Assembly (NCBI RefSeq): GCF_000154845.1
Contig: NZ_DS981466.1
Location: forward strand, 1-32,704
DNA length: 32,704 nucleotides
Source of the DNA: Phocaeicola coprocola DSM 17136
GTDB taxonomy: Bacteria > Bacteroidota > Bacteroidia > Bacteroidales > Bacteroidaceae
Reading direction: 5' to 3'
Part shown: positions 1-8,866 of the stretch, piece after piece
How positions within the stretch are numbered: the stretch's first letter is position 1
Layout of the letters: each line of letters begins with the position of its first letter
Translations under genes and position numbers: made by a program
The notes under the pieces: model-generated
The model's input: only the letters and a program-made list of their open reading frames with translations
Database searches by the model: none
Told to the model about the DNA's origin: nothing

Positions 1-678
1 ACGTTTTCCTGTTTTCTGCTCCAATGTCGGATAGGACAGGATTACGTCATTCCGAAAGCGGCTGATGACATGGAAATCGTTCTCACACATAGGTGTTATG
101 AATGTTTCCTTGGAAAAGAATGCGTCTGCAACCACCGTTCTGGACAGGCTCTGTAGCTTGTCTTTTCTACTGATAAGATAGCTGCTGTACCAGTCAACGA
201 GGCTCTTGTCCATATTATCCAAGGTCTTACAATCCGGCGTCTGAATGGAACCTAAAGTCATGCATTCATGATTGTCGATGTCAATGACACCGATGCCCAT
301 GATTTCCAGTCCACGCTTGTATTCTCCTGCACAACCAGACCAGAAGTAACCTATCCAAGGTGTCTTCTTGCCTGATTTGGGAATATAGGAAGGATCGATG
401 GCGATGGCTTTTCTTTTGCCTGTGAGATGCTTGCTGATGATAGAGCCGTTGAACGCAAACCAGTCGAAAGTTTCATGCTCAAAAAGGTTACGATAAGTCT
501 GTTCTGAGAAACAGCCATATCTGCCCAATTGGAGGAAGTTTATACGATCCGGGATGGCCATGAATAATTTCATGGTGTCCATGAACGTTTTTTCAAAAGG
601 TTTTTGTATATTCGCTACTGATTTGAGAGCCGACAGGCACTCGGATTGGTATTGCATAAGGAGTGTTTCTTTAGTCAT
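1..678 (-). CDS. IS transposase, DDE type, 3' part cut by window edge
   Basis: The frame opens at an ATG (complement of 676-678) and stays open for 226 codons to the left edge, so the C-terminus is missing. Two acidic residues sit in typical DDE transposase settings: Asp95 in AIDPSYIPKSG and Asp185 in VVADAFFSKETF. The third catalytic residue should lie beyond the window. The spacing and general look resemble IS4-like DDE transposases common in Bacteroides, but I cannot name the IS. Such enzymes cut and paste the element at its terminal inverted repeats. The upstream end of the element must lie between 679 and the mutase gene at 1274. Without the other end, the inverted repeat and target duplication cannot be placed. 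No frameshift is seen in the visible part. Confidence 0.85.
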   Translation of the reverse strand, partial: MTKETLLMQYQSECLSALKSVANIQKPFEKTFMDTMKLFMAIPDRINFLQLGRYGCFSEQTYRNLFEHETFDWFAFNGSIISKHLTGKRKAIAIDPSYIPKSGKKTPWIGYFWSGCAGEYKRGLEIMGIGVIDIDNHECMTLGSIQTPDCKTLDNMDKSLVDWYSSYLISRKDKLQSLSRTVVADAFFSKETFITPMCENDFHVISRFRNDVILSYPTLEQKTGKR

Positions 679-878
679 AATCAGAAGAGTTCAGAGACTT
701 CTAATTTACTAAGAAATAACGAATCATGCAATACTTTCATCCTTTATTATCAGCATGTTAGCTCTCCTTTTTCAGCACATTTCTTCATGCTTAACCATTC
801 GTTTTTGACAACATTTCAATGACCTCTTTAGTGTTTCCGAACCAGCTTTTGCCGGTTCTGTTGTTTAACTTTTAATCT

Positions 879-898
879 TTCGGTAAAAATTTACCGAA
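879..898. repeat. Perfect 20-nt palindrome, possible IS boundary
   Basis: TTCGGTAAA and TTTACCGAA are exact reverse complements separated by only two bases. The palindrome sits where the base composition changes from the IS-like left side to the AT-rich right side. It could mark the IS end, a target hot spot or an operator. Only the palindrome itself is directly seen. Confidence 0.5.
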
Positions 899-1217
899 GT
901 ATTGTGTTACAAATATGGCTATTTTATATTTTTTGAACAAATTATTGTTTCTTTTTAATGACATTAAATTCATAATGTAATGATTTTCTTGTTCCATTTG
1001 ACAATCTGTAAGTGATTGATTTTTATAAAATCAACTAGGTACATGTCTGTATTTATATGTATTTCTTCAATTAAATTATTTAAACATTTTCTTGTTGTTT
1101 ATGAATTATTCATGATGTATGGATTTTTATTTTGAAAATGGGGATAAGAAAAAGTAATAAATCAAGATTCAATTTGTTTTTTGCAAAGAATAATTAGGAT
1201 AATTAGAATGAATCTTT

Positions 1218-1225
1218 TATTTTTG
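1218..1225 (+). promoter_or_regulatory. Putative -7 box for the phosphohexomutase gene
   Basis: TATTTTTG fits the Bacteroides -7 consensus TAnnTTTG. It lies about 48 nt before the ATG at 1274. No TTTG -33 box is present at the usual 19-21 nt spacing, so support comes from the -7 box only. Confidence 0.45.
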
Positions 1226-1273
1226 TTTCGCTAATACAGGAAAAACATCAATAACTATAAAGAATATAAAATC

Positions 1274-3019
1274 ATGGAAAACGAAGAATTGATTAAATTG
1301 TGTTCTGATAAAGCCCAGAAATGGTTGACTCCTGCTTATGACGCTGAAACTCAAGCTGAAGTAAAGCGTATGTTGGAAAATCCTGATAAAACAGAATTGA
1401 TAGAAGCTTTTTATAAAGACCTCGAATTCGGAACAGGTGGCTTGCGTGGTATCATGGGAGTAGGTTCAAACCGTATGAATATCTATACTGTTGGAGCTGC
1501 AACTCAGGGATTGTCTAATTATCTGAATAAATGTTTTGCCGGAAAGAAAGATATTTCTGTTGTCGTAGGACATGACTGTAGAAATAACAGCCGCTTGTTT
1601 GCTGAAATTTCTGCTAATATCTTTTCTGCTAACGGTATCAAAGTCTATTTGTTCGAAGATATGCGTCCTACTCCGGAAATGTCATTTGCTATTCGTCACT
1701 TGGGATGCCAGAGCGGTATTATTTTGACTGCTTCTCATAATCCCAAAGAATACAATGGCTATAAAGCATATTGGGACGATGGCGCTCAGGTACTTGCTCC
1801 ACACGATAAGGGAATTATCGATGAAGTAAACAAAATTGCTTCGGCTGCTGATATCAAGTTTGAAGGCAATAAGGAACTGATTCAGATTATCGGAAAAGAT
1901 ATTGATGACGAGTATTTGCGTCAGGTTCATACTATTTCTATCGATCCGGAAGTTATCAAGCGCCAGAAAGATTTGAAGATTGTTTATACTCCGATTCACG
2001 GAACTGGAATGATGCTGATTCCGCAATCATTGAAACTTTGGGGATTTGAAAATGTACATTGCGTACCCGAACAGATGGTGAAGAGTGGTGATTTCCCAAC
2101 TGTTGTATCTCCAAATCCAGAAAATGCAGAGGCTTTGACTTTGGCTATTAAGTTGGCTAAGGAAATCGATGCTGACATTGTAATGGCTTCTGACCCAGAT
2201 GCTGACCGTGTAGGTATGGCTTGTAAAGATGACAAGGGCGAATGGGTATTGATTAACGGTAACCAGACTTGCTTGATATTCTTGTATTACATCATCAAGA
2301 ATCGTATTGCAATGGGTAAGATGAAAGGTAACGAATTTATTGTAAAAACAATTGTTACTACTGAACTTATCAAGTCTGTTGCTGACAAGAATAACATCAA
2401 GATGCTTGATTGCTATACTGGATTTAAGTGGATCGCACGTGAAATCCGTTTGCGTGAAGGTAAAGAACAATACATTGGCGGTGGTGAAGAAAGCTACGGA
2501 TTCTTGGCAGAAGATTTCGTTCGCGATAAAGATGCTGTGTCAGCATGTTCTTTGTTGGCTGAAATTTGTGCATGGGCTAAGGATCAGGGCAAGACATTGT
2601 ATGACGTTTTGATGGAAATCTATGTAGAATATGGATTCTCTAAAGAAGTGACAGTAAATGTTGTGAAACCGGGTAAGAGCGGTGCAGATGAAATCAAGGC
2701 TATGATGGATAACTTCCGTGCTTGTCCTCCAAAAGAATTGGGTGGATCAGAAGTTGTTCTTGTAAAAGACTACAAGACTTTGAAGGCTACTGATGCAAAT
2801 GGTAATGTAACTGATTTGGATATGCCAGAACCTTCGAATGTTCTTCAGTTCTTCACAGCTGATGGTACTAAGATCTCTGTTCGTCCTTCAGGTACTGAAC
2901 CGAAGATTAAGTTCTATATGGAAATAAAGGGTGAAATGGGATGTCCTAAGTGCTATGCAGGCGCTAACGCTGATGCAATGGAAAAAGTTGAAGCTGTAAA
3001 GAAATCTTTGGGTATCTAA
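1274..3019 (+). CDS. Phospho-sugar mutase (phosphoglucomutase/phosphomannomutase family)
   Basis: A 581-residue alpha-D-phosphohexomutase that interconverts hexose 1- and 6-phosphates in the cytoplasm through a phosphoserine and a bisphosphate intermediate. All four family signatures are present in order: the phosphoserine loop TASHNP with Ser154, the Mg2+ loop DPDADR at 307-312, the sugar-specificity loop GGGEESYG at 402-409, and the phosphate-binding loop RPSGTEPKIK near 537. GEES-type sugar loops occur in enzymes that accept glucose phosphate and in dual-specificity PGM/PMM members, so the exact substrate is not settled. It is monocistronic and ends at a strong hairpin shared with the convergent DUF1343 gene. 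Its codon use looks like that of a well-expressed Bacteroides housekeeping gene. Confidence 0.93.
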   Translation: MENEELIKLCSDKAQKWLTPAYDAETQAEVKRMLENPDKTELIEAFYKDLEFGTGGLRGIMGVGSNRMNIYTVGAATQGLSNYLNKCFAGKKDISVVVGHDCRNNSRLFAEISANIFSANGIKVYLFEDMRPTPEMSFAIRHLGCQSGIILTASHNPKEYNGYKAYWDDGAQVLAPHDKGIIDEVNKIASAADIKFEGNKELIQIIGKDIDDEYLRQVHTISIDPEVIKRQKDLKIVYTPIHGTGMMLIPQSLKLWGFENVHCVPEQMVKSGDFPTVVSPNPENAEALTLAIKLAKEIDADIVMASDPDADRVGMACKDDKGEWVLINGNQTCLIFLYYIIKNRIAMGKMKGNEFIVKTIVTTELIKSVADKNNIKMLDCYTGFKWIAREIRLREGKEQYIGGGEESYGFLAEDFVRDKDAVSACSLLAEICAWAKDQGKTLYDVLMEIYVEYGFSKEVTVNVVKPGKSGADEIKAMMDNFRACPPKELGGSEVVLVKDYKTLKATDANGNVTDLDMPEPSNVLQFFTADGTKISVRPSGTEPKIKFYMEIKGEMGCPKCYAGANADAMEKVEAVKKSLGI

Positions 3020-3042
3020 ACAGAATATCTGACTGAAATAAA

Positions 3043-3084
3043 AAAAATCCGGCAAGCTTATAAAAAGCCTGCCGGATTTTTTTT
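3043..3084. terminator. Bidirectional terminator between convergent genes
   Basis: A 16-bp stem with one G-T wobble (AAAAATCCGGCAAGCT against AGCCTGCCGGATTTTT) has a short AT loop. An A-run precedes it and a T-run follows it, so it can act on both strands. It lies between the mutase stop at 3019 and the minus-strand stop at 3089. Confidence 0.9.
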
Positions 3085-3088
3085 GTAT

Positions 3089-4264
3089 TTACATTGCCGG
3101 ATAATCCTCATAAAGAAGATACTTTTTTCTTATTTCTTTATATTGATTTAGTTTCTTTTGCCAAGCGGAACGGATTTGTTCCTCTGTTTTATTTTTTAGA
3201 ATATCCAGGCGTACTTGATTGGTTCCCATTAAAAGATCGAACCAGTGAGGTCGTGTGAAAAATTCTTTTTCCGCATGTTTGGTGAGATTTTGAAAATAGT
3301 TATAGAACTGGATGACATACTGCAAAGAAAATCCTTTGGGAATATTCTTTTCCGAGCTGAGATTTAATCCGTAACAATATGTATCTTGGTGTAGCGGATG
3401 TTTATCGGAGCCTTTCATTGAATGAGGCATAAAACGAAATTTCAGATTTTTTGTTGTCGGGCTTCCTATTATTTGGAACGGAAAATCTGTGCCTCTTCCT
3501 ACACTGACAGATGTTCCCTCAAATGGACAGAGAGAAGGGTAGAGCGCAATGGCCTGATCATTTGGCAGGTTAGGGGAGGGCTTTACCGGAAGTGAATAAG
3601 GTTGTCCGTGCTTCCAGTCTTCTATAGTAATAACTTTCAGTGGACACTGGAGATTATTGCCTAGCCATCCCTCTCCATTTATCATTTGTGCCAGTTCACC
3701 TATCGTACAGCCATGAAGTACCGGGATGGGGAGCATACCTACAAAACTTTTATATTTCATGTCAAGTACAGGTCCGTCTATATAGTCACACGGGTTGGGA
3801 CGGTCTAAAATAATCAGTTCCTTATTGTTTTCGGCGCAAGCTTGCATGACATAAAACATTGTGCTGATGTATGTATAAAATCTTGCACCTACGTCCTGAA
3901 TGTCAAAAATCACAATGTCTGTTTGCTGTAGTTGTGCCGGTTGAGGCTTTTTATTTTTTCCGTATAAAGAGATTATGGGCACTTGAGTCCGGTAATCTTT
4001 ACCGTTTTTTATAAATTCTCCCGCATCGGCATCTCCTCTGAATCCATGTTCAGGAGCGAATACCTGAGTAATATGCACTCCTTTATTATACAAAGTATCC
4101 AGAAGGTGTACGTTCTGTACAAGGGAGGTTTGGTTTACAACCAATGATATACGTTTGTTTTCAAGCAGAGGAAATAATTCCTCTAGTCTGTCGGCTCCGT
4201 TTTTTACTTGTGCGGTTGCTTGCAGAACTGCCAGCCAGCAAATGAATAAAGTAATATATTTCAT
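3089..4264 (-). CDS. Secreted DUF1343 protein, NamZ-type exo-beta-N-acetylmuramidase family
   Basis: The 391-residue protein starts with a classical signal peptide (hydrophobic core ITLFICWLAVLQA, cleavage likely after ATA-Q), so it acts in the periplasm or at the surface. The DUF1343 signatures NQTS (near 44) and APEHGFRGDADAGE (near 90), and the later RPNPCDYIDGP stretch, are all visible. Characterised members (NamZ/YbbC of Bacillus subtilis and the Tannerella forsythia enzyme) release MurNAc from the non-reducing end of peptidoglycan fragments. A role in cell-wall recycling is inferred from the family; no recycling genes lie next to it. It is divergent from the HD hydrolase gene and shares a 62-nt promoter gap with it. 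Confidence 0.88.
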   Translation of the reverse strand: MKYITLFICWLAVLQATAQVKNGADRLEELFPLLENKRISLVVNQTSLVQNVHLLDTLYNKGVHITQVFAPEHGFRGDADAGEFIKNGKDYRTQVPIISLYGKNKKPQPAQLQQTDIVIFDIQDVGARFYTYISTMFYVMQACAENNKELIILDRPNPCDYIDGPVLDMKYKSFVGMLPIPVLHGCTIGELAQMINGEGWLGNNLQCPLKVITIEDWKHGQPYSLPVKPSPNLPNDQAIALYPSLCPFEGTSVSVGRGTDFPFQIIGSPTTKNLKFRFMPHSMKGSDKHPLHQDTYCYGLNLSSEKNIPKGFSLQYVIQFYNYFQNLTKHAEKEFFTRPHWFDLLMGTNQVRLDILKNKTEEQIRSAWQKKLNQYKEIRKKYLLYEDYPAM

Positions 4265-4284
4265 ATCGGATGATTTTTTTTCAC

Positions 4285-4307
4285 TATCTTTGTTTCACAC
4301 AAAGGTA
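4285..4307. promoter_or_regulatory. Overlapping face-to-face divergent promoters
   Basis: On the plus strand TATCTTTG (4285-4292) fits TAnnTTTG and points to the HD gene at 4327. On the minus strand the complement of 4300-4307 reads TACCTTTG and points to the DUF1343 gene. The CTTTG and CAAAG halves form an inverted repeat around TTTCACA. The two -7 boxes are only 7 nt apart and face each other, so the transcripts would overlap at their 5' ends. Confidence 0.6.
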
Positions 4308-4326
4308 ATAATAAAAGAATAATTAC

Positions 4327-4863
4327 ATGGATCCACTGTTGTTAATAGACAAATATTATCCAGAAGATAATGAGTTAAAGCATATTTTGTTGAAGCATAG
4401 TCGTTCGGTAGCAGATAAAGCCCTTGCAATGGCACGGAAGCACCCTGAGTTGAATCTGGATTTGCAATTTATAGAAGAGGCTGCCATGTTGCATGATATT
4501 GGTATCTTTCAAACCGATGCCGAGGGAATCTGTTGCTTTGGAAAGTACCCCTATATTTGTCATGGATATTTAGGAGCAGAACTGGTTCGTAAAGAAGGAT
4601 TTCCGAAACATGCTTTGGTATGCGAACGCCATACGGGAGCCGGATTATCTCTGCAAAATATCATACAGCAAGATTTGCCTGTTCCACATCGCGAAATGAC
4701 TCCGGTCAGCCTTGAGGAGCAAATAATTTGTTTTGCAGACAAATTTTTTTCAAAGTCCAAACTGGATCATGAAAAAGGAATTGAAAAAGCCCGAAAAAGT
4801 GTTGCACGATATGGCGAAGAGGGTGGTAAACGTTTTGACTATTGGTGCGAACTCTTTTTATAG
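4327..4863 (+). CDS. HD-domain metal-dependent phosphohydrolase
   Basis: A 178-residue cytoplasmic protein with the HD-fold metal motif: His24 in LLKHSRSVAD, then His56-Asp57 in AAMLHDIG, followed by HGYLGAELV and a downstream FADKFFSKS block that would supply the last metal-binding Asp. It is almost entirely HD domain and looks like the small stand-alone uridylyl-hydrolase-like HD proteins annotated in Bacteroides. The substrate (nucleotide, dinucleotide or other phosphate ester) cannot be read from sequence. It is followed 88 nt later by lptD, which appears to have its own -7 box, so the two are probably separate units. Confidence 0.85.
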   Translation: MDPLLLIDKYYPEDNELKHILLKHSRSVADKALAMARKHPELNLDLQFIEEAAMLHDIGIFQTDAEGICCFGKYPYICHGYLGAELVRKEGFPKHALVCERHTGAGLSLQNIIQQDLPVPHREMTPVSLEEQIICFADKFFSKSKLDHEKGIEKARKSVARYGEEGGKRFDYWCELFL

Positions 4864-4917
4864 TCTTAAAAATAAATTAAAAACAGTAGCTCTTGTGTTT
4901 ATTTGAGAGAGAATGCT

Positions 4918-4925
4918 TACTTTTG
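4918..4925 (+). promoter_or_regulatory. Putative -7 box for lptD
   Basis: TACTTTTG matches TAnnTTTG and lies 26 nt before the ATG at 4952. A CTTG at 4892-4895, 22 nt upstream, is a weak -33 candidate. Confidence 0.5.
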
Positions 4926-4951
4926 CACTGCATTGTGTAAAAGATTAATGA

Positions 4952-7723
4952 ATGGCGTCATTTAAAAAAACTACATATCTGCTGTTGTTTCTGTTCTTTG
5001 TAGGATTTTTTTTCTCTTTGTATGCTGAGACTCAGCGTGTGAGAGGGAAAAGATCGCGAGGTAACAGAACAGAACTTCGTACGGATTCGCTTGCTGCCGA
5101 TTCTTTAAAAAATGATTCATTGACAGTAGATTCATTAGGACTTGATTCTATTGGAGCAGATTCACTGGCTCTTGATACAACTCCTAAAAAAGAACCTCTG
5201 GATGCTCCGGTTATTTACGAAGCAGCCGATTCTATCGTGTTTACTAAAGGAGGTTTCGCTCATTTGTATGGTGATGGAAAGGTGAATTACCAGAACATTG
5301 AATTGACTTCCGAGTTGATTACAATGAATATGGACAGTAGTACGGTGTATGCCCGTGGTGTGGCAGATACTACTGGTGTAGAGCAGGGTACTCCTATTTT
5401 TAAAGACGGAGAAACACCTTACGAGTCGAAGATCATGCGTTATAACTTCAAAACGAAAAAAGGATTCATCAATAGCATTGTAACGCAGCAGGGAGAAGGA
5501 TATGTCACCAGTGAGAATGCCAAAAAAGGAGCAGACGATGAGATCTATATGACTCAGGGTAAATATACCACCTGTGATAATAAGGAACATCCGCATTTTT
5601 ATCTTAAATTGTCTATGGCAAAGGTACGTCCTAAAAAGGATGTCGTTTTTGGTCCTGCACAACTTGTGGTTGAAGATGTACCTCTTCCGATAGCTGTTCC
5701 TTTCGGTTTCTTCCCATTCAGCAGCAGTTATTCTTCTGGTTTCATTATGCCTACCTATGGTGATGAAATGAACCGTGGTTTCTACTTGCGTGACGGTGGA
5801 TATTATTTTGCCATTAATGATAAAGTAGACCTTAAGGTTTTGGGAGAAATATATACCAAAGGTTCTTGGGGACTGTCTGCCGCATCCAATTATAATAAGC
5901 GTTATAAGTATAGCGGTTACTTTAATGCAAGTTATCTGGTAACGAAGACAGGCGAAAAGAATATGCCCGATTATGCTGTATCAAAGGACTTCCGTATTCA
6001 GTGGAGTCACCGTCAGGACTCAAAAGCTAGCCCGAACAGCTCATTCTCGGCAAGTGTAAACTTTGCAACCAGTAGCTACGACCGTTCAAGTTTAAGTTCA
6101 TTGTACGACCCTTCGGCATATAGTAACAATACCAAGGCGTCAAGTATCAGCTATTCACGTAACTTTCCTGAAATCGGATTGAATATTTCGAGTACATTCA
6201 ATATTACTCAGAATACAAGGGTCTCTTCTGTTAATATGACCTTGCCCGACTTGAATATTTCGTTGAGTCGTATTTATCCGTTCAAGCGTAAGAAGGCAGC
6301 GGGTGACGAACGTTGGTATGAGAAGATTTCATTCCAGTACACGGGTGCTTTGACAAACAGTGTAGACACAAAAGATAATCTGCTTTTCAAGACTCCTTTC
6401 TCTCAGTGGAAAACCGGTATGAAGCATACCATTCCGGTGGAGGCTACCTTCAATCTGTTCAAGTACATCAATATTACTCCTTCGTTTAACTATACCGAAC
6501 GCTGGTATACACGTAAGGTCATGCAGAGCTACGATCAGCGAGCTCAGGAGGTAGTGAAGGATACGGTCAACGGCTTCAATCGTGTGTACGATTATAACAT
6601 GTCAGTTTCCATGAATACGAAACTGTATGGTATGTATAAGCCCCTGTTCATGAAGAGCAAAGAAATTGTATTGCGTCATGTCATTACTCCTTCTGTAAGT
6701 TATACCTATACGCCTGATTTCGGAAAATCGCGTTATGGTTATTACGAAACTTATACATATACCGACGAAAACGGTGAAGTACGTATGGCTGAATATTCAC
6801 CATACGAAGGCTCTCCATACAGTTATCCGGGAAAAGGTGTTTCTCAAAACGTCAGCTTTTCGCTGAAAAATAATCTGGAGATGAAAATGGCTTCCGACAA
6901 GGATACTACCGGATATAAGAAAATCAGCTTGATTGATGATTTGAGTGGAAGTTTGTCATACGATATTGCCCAGAAGCGGTGGAGTAACCTTTCGTTGACT
7001 GCCCGCTTGAAACTGACCAAGAGCTATACCTTCAACATGAATGCAACGTTTGCCACTTATGCTTATAAGTTCGACGAAAATGGTAAGGTTGTAGAGAGCG
7101 ATCGTACCGAATGGTCTTACGGACGTTTCGGACGATTCCAGGGATATAGCGGATCATTTTCGTATACCTTGAACAACGATACGTTTAAGAAACTGTTTGG
7201 TAAGGGTGATGATAAAGATAAGGAAAAAGACAAGAAAGATACGGATACGGAAGAAGATGATGAAGATTTAGAAGAAGAAACTGATAAACAATTGAATTCT
7301 GGTACCCGTAAGACAGAAAATGCAACACTCGATCCGGATGGTTATCTTGCATTTAAGCTTCCATGGAGTTTGAGCTTGAGTTATAGTTACAGTATCCGTG
7401 AAGACAGAAGCAAGCAGATTAATATCAAAACCATGCGTTACCCATATTCTCTGACTCATTCGCTGAATATTTCAGGTAATATAAAGATGGGTAGCCGATG
7501 GAATGTAACTTATTCTAGTGGTTATGATTTTACTTCGAAGGAAATGTCTATGACTACAGTAAACATAACTCGTGACTTGCACTGTTTCAATATGAGTTGC
7601 GGTTTGGTTTTCGGTCCGTATACATCATATAACTTCTCGATTCGAGCTAACTCGGCTATGTTGACCGATGCCTTGAAATGGGATCAGCGTAGTAATACGG
7701 GGAGTCAGGTTACCTGGTATTAA
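4952..7723 (+). CDS. lptD: LptD-like outer-membrane LPS-assembly protein
   Basis: A 923-residue outer-membrane protein of the Bacteroidota LptD family, which with a lipoprotein partner inserts LPS or lipooligosaccharide into the outer leaflet. A signal peptide (hydrophobic LLLFLFFVGFFFSLYA) is followed by a six-fold DS(L/I)xx repeat at residues 45-75. Next come an OstA/LptA-like beta-jellyroll (about 85-230: AHLYGDGKVNYQNIELTSE and following) and the conserved LptD stretch PFGFFPFSSSYSSGFIMPTYGDEMNRGFYLRDGG (about 250-283). The rest is a long beta-barrel of alternating aromatic strands ending in an aromatic residue (QVTWY), as expected for BAM recognition. An acidic-lysine linker at about 750-782 (DKDKEKDKK, TEEDDEDLEEE) sits between barrel strands, probably as an exposed loop. 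The start at 4952 is chosen because it gives an intact signal peptide. Confidence 0.88.
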   Translation: MASFKKTTYLLLFLFFVGFFFSLYAETQRVRGKRSRGNRTELRTDSLAADSLKNDSLTVDSLGLDSIGADSLALDTTPKKEPLDAPVIYEAADSIVFTKGGFAHLYGDGKVNYQNIELTSELITMNMDSSTVYARGVADTTGVEQGTPIFKDGETPYESKIMRYNFKTKKGFINSIVTQQGEGYVTSENAKKGADDEIYMTQGKYTTCDNKEHPHFYLKLSMAKVRPKKDVVFGPAQLVVEDVPLPIAVPFGFFPFSSSYSSGFIMPTYGDEMNRGFYLRDGGYYFAINDKVDLKVLGEIYTKGSWGLSAASNYNKRYKYSGYFNASYLVTKTGEKNMPDYAVSKDFRIQWSHRQDSKASPNSSFSASVNFATSSYDRSSLSSLYDPSAYSNNTKASSISYSRNFPEIGLNISSTFNITQNTRVSSVNMTLPDLNISLSRIYPFKRKKAAGDERWYEKISFQYTGALTNSVDTKDNLLFKTPFSQWKTGMKHTIPVEATFNLFKYINITPSFNYTERWYTRKVMQSYDQRAQEVVKDTVNGFNRVYDYNMSVSMNTKLYGMYKPLFMKSKEIVLRHVITPSVSYTYTPDFGKSRYGYYETYTYTDENGEVRMAEYSPYEGSPYSYPGKGVSQNVSFSLKNNLEMKMASDKDTTGYKKISLIDDLSGSLSYDIAQKRWSNLSLTARLKLTKSYTFNMNATFATYAYKFDENGKVVESDRTEWSYGRFGRFQGYSGSFSYTLNNDTFKKLFGKGDDKDKEKDKKDTDTEEDDEDLEEETDKQLNSGTRKTENATLDPDGYLAFKLPWSLSLSYSYSIREDRSKQINIKTMRYPYSLTHSLNISGNIKMGSRWNVTYSSGYDFTSKEMSMTTVNITRDLHCFNMSCGLVFGPYTSYNFSIRANSAMLTDALKWDQRSNTGSQVTWY

Positions 7724-7743
7724 TATACATTTGTTGAGCGATA

Positions 7744-7788
7744 ATATGAAAAGAGCCGCGGAAAACAATTCTGCGGCTCTTTTCATAT
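7744..7788. terminator. Bidirectional terminator between lptD and ung
   Basis: An 18-bp stem (ATATGAAAAGAGCCGC plus GG against CTGCGGCTCTTTTCATAT, one mismatch) has a 9-nt loop. A and T runs lie inside the stem ends, so it can serve both convergent genes. Confidence 0.88.
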
Positions 7789-7801
7789 CTATAGGTAAGT
7801 T

Positions 7802-8464
7802 TCACCATTTGATTGGTTCTTCGCCATGCTGAATCAGATATTCGTTTGCGCGGCTGAAATGTTTGTTTCCGAAAAAGCCGTGGTAGGCAGAAAGCGGCGA
7901 AGGGTGTACAGATGTCAGAACCAAATGCTTGTTGCGGTCTATAAAAGCCCCTTTCTTTTGTGCATACGCTCCCCATAAAATAAATACCAGATGCTCCCGG
8001 TTTTCGGCTAAAGCTCGGATTGCTGCATCCGTAAATTCCTCCCAACCTTGACGTTGGTGTGAGCCTGCCTGATGAGCACGGACAGTCAGTGTGGCATTGA
8101 GCAGCAAGACACCTTGTTCTGCCCAGCGGGTAAGATTTCCAGTTGTTGGTATGGGAGTACCTAAGTCATCATGTATTTCCTTGAAAATATTTTGCAGCGA
8201 CGGAGGAAAAGGAATACCGTCGTTTACGGAGAAACAGAGGCCATGTGCTTGTCCGGGACCGTGGTATGGGTCCTGACCGATGATAACTACTTTTACTTTG
8301 TTGTAAGGGCAGAGATTGAAAGCATTGAATATCAATTTTCCCGGAGGATATACGGTCGTAGTCTGATACTCCCGGCGAACAAATTCCGTCAGGCGGATAA
8401 AATAGTCTTTATCAAATTCAGGAGTCAGCACTTGCTTCCATGATTCTTCTATCTGTACATTCAT
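7802..8464 (-). CDS. ung: Uracil-DNA glycosylase, family 1
   Basis: A 220-residue enzyme, the usual length, that removes uracil from DNA at the first step of base-excision repair. The water-activating motif [13 protein letters not shown] places catalytic Asp65 and neighbouring His68. The DNA-intercalation motif [13 protein letters not shown] starts at His187, with the usual [20 protein letters not shown] matches the conserved UNG uracil-pocket strand. The gene converges with lptD and shares its terminator. A TACATTTG box lies upstream on the minus strand. Confidence 0.97.
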   Translation of the reverse strand: MNVQIEESWKQVLTPEFDKDYFIRLTEFVRREYQTTTVYPPGKLIFNAFNLCPYNKVKVVIIGQDPYHGPGQAHGLCFSVNDGIPFPPSLQNIFKEIHDDLGTPIPTTGNLTRWAEQGVLLLNATLTVRAHQAGSHQRQGWEEFTDAAIRALAENREHLVFILWGAYAQKKGAFIDRNKHLVLTSVHPSPLSAYHGFFGNKHFSRANEYLIQHGEEPIKW

Positions 8465-8773
8465 ATTGTCTGAAAATTTTATTGTATATAAGTGAAAATG
8501 CGTTGCTTTGTTGCTGCTAAATCAGACAAATGTAGTAAAAAAGATATAAATACAGTATTGTGTGGAAGAACTTTTTCAGGAAGCCTGATTCCCTTTACAG
8601 GTATCTGTGGAGGGGATAAAGATTTTTAATCAATGAAATATGTTATTATGCAAAAAACATCACCTTCTTTTACCTGATTCTTCTCGATATTTTTTGAAAA
8701 TCTGTACAAATTCTTTTCAGGATTTTAAGAGTGAATTTTTATTCTTCTATGAGGGTTGGCAGGAGGTGTAACT
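8465..8773. other. Intergenic stretch between ung and the asnA terminator
   Basis: About 300 nt with no frame worth calling on either strand. It contains the ung promoter candidate and otherwise AT-rich sequence with short T runs. I see no RNA structure beyond chance in it. Confidence 0.6.
8527..8534 (-). promoter_or_regulatory. Putative -7 box for ung
   Basis: The complement reads TACATTTG, matching TAnnTTTG, 63 nt before the ung start. No clear -33 TTTG is seen. Confidence 0.4.
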
Positions 8774-8833
8774 AAAAAAACGGCAAATATTTCTTATGTC
8801 GTAATATTTTACCTTATAAAGAAATATTTGCCG
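8774..8833 (-). terminator. Rho-independent terminator of asnA
   Basis: A perfect 15-bp inverted repeat (CGGCAAATATTTCTT at 8781-8795 and its complement at 8819-8833) is separated by a 23-nt AT-rich loop. On the minus strand it is followed by seven Ts. It sits 34 nt past the asnA stop. Confidence 0.85.
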
Positions 8834-8866
8834 GTAGAAAATCATTCAGTGTATTTGTATTTCGCA

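Larger units (their letters stand above)
679..1273. other. AT-rich non-coding stretch between IS transposase and mutase gene
   Basis: No convincing coding frame is present on either strand. The left part (about 679-900) has more balanced base composition and probably belongs to the IS, including its terminal repeat. The right part (about 900-1270) is very AT-rich, with runs of T and A, and looks like a promoter region for the mutase gene. It contains the 20-nt palindrome at 879-898 and a -7 box at 1218-1225. Confidence 0.6.

Noticed and set aside
5162..5662. 166-residue open frame antisense to lptD
   Set aside because: It is a shadow of the strongly coding plus strand, with no family resemblance and no start context.
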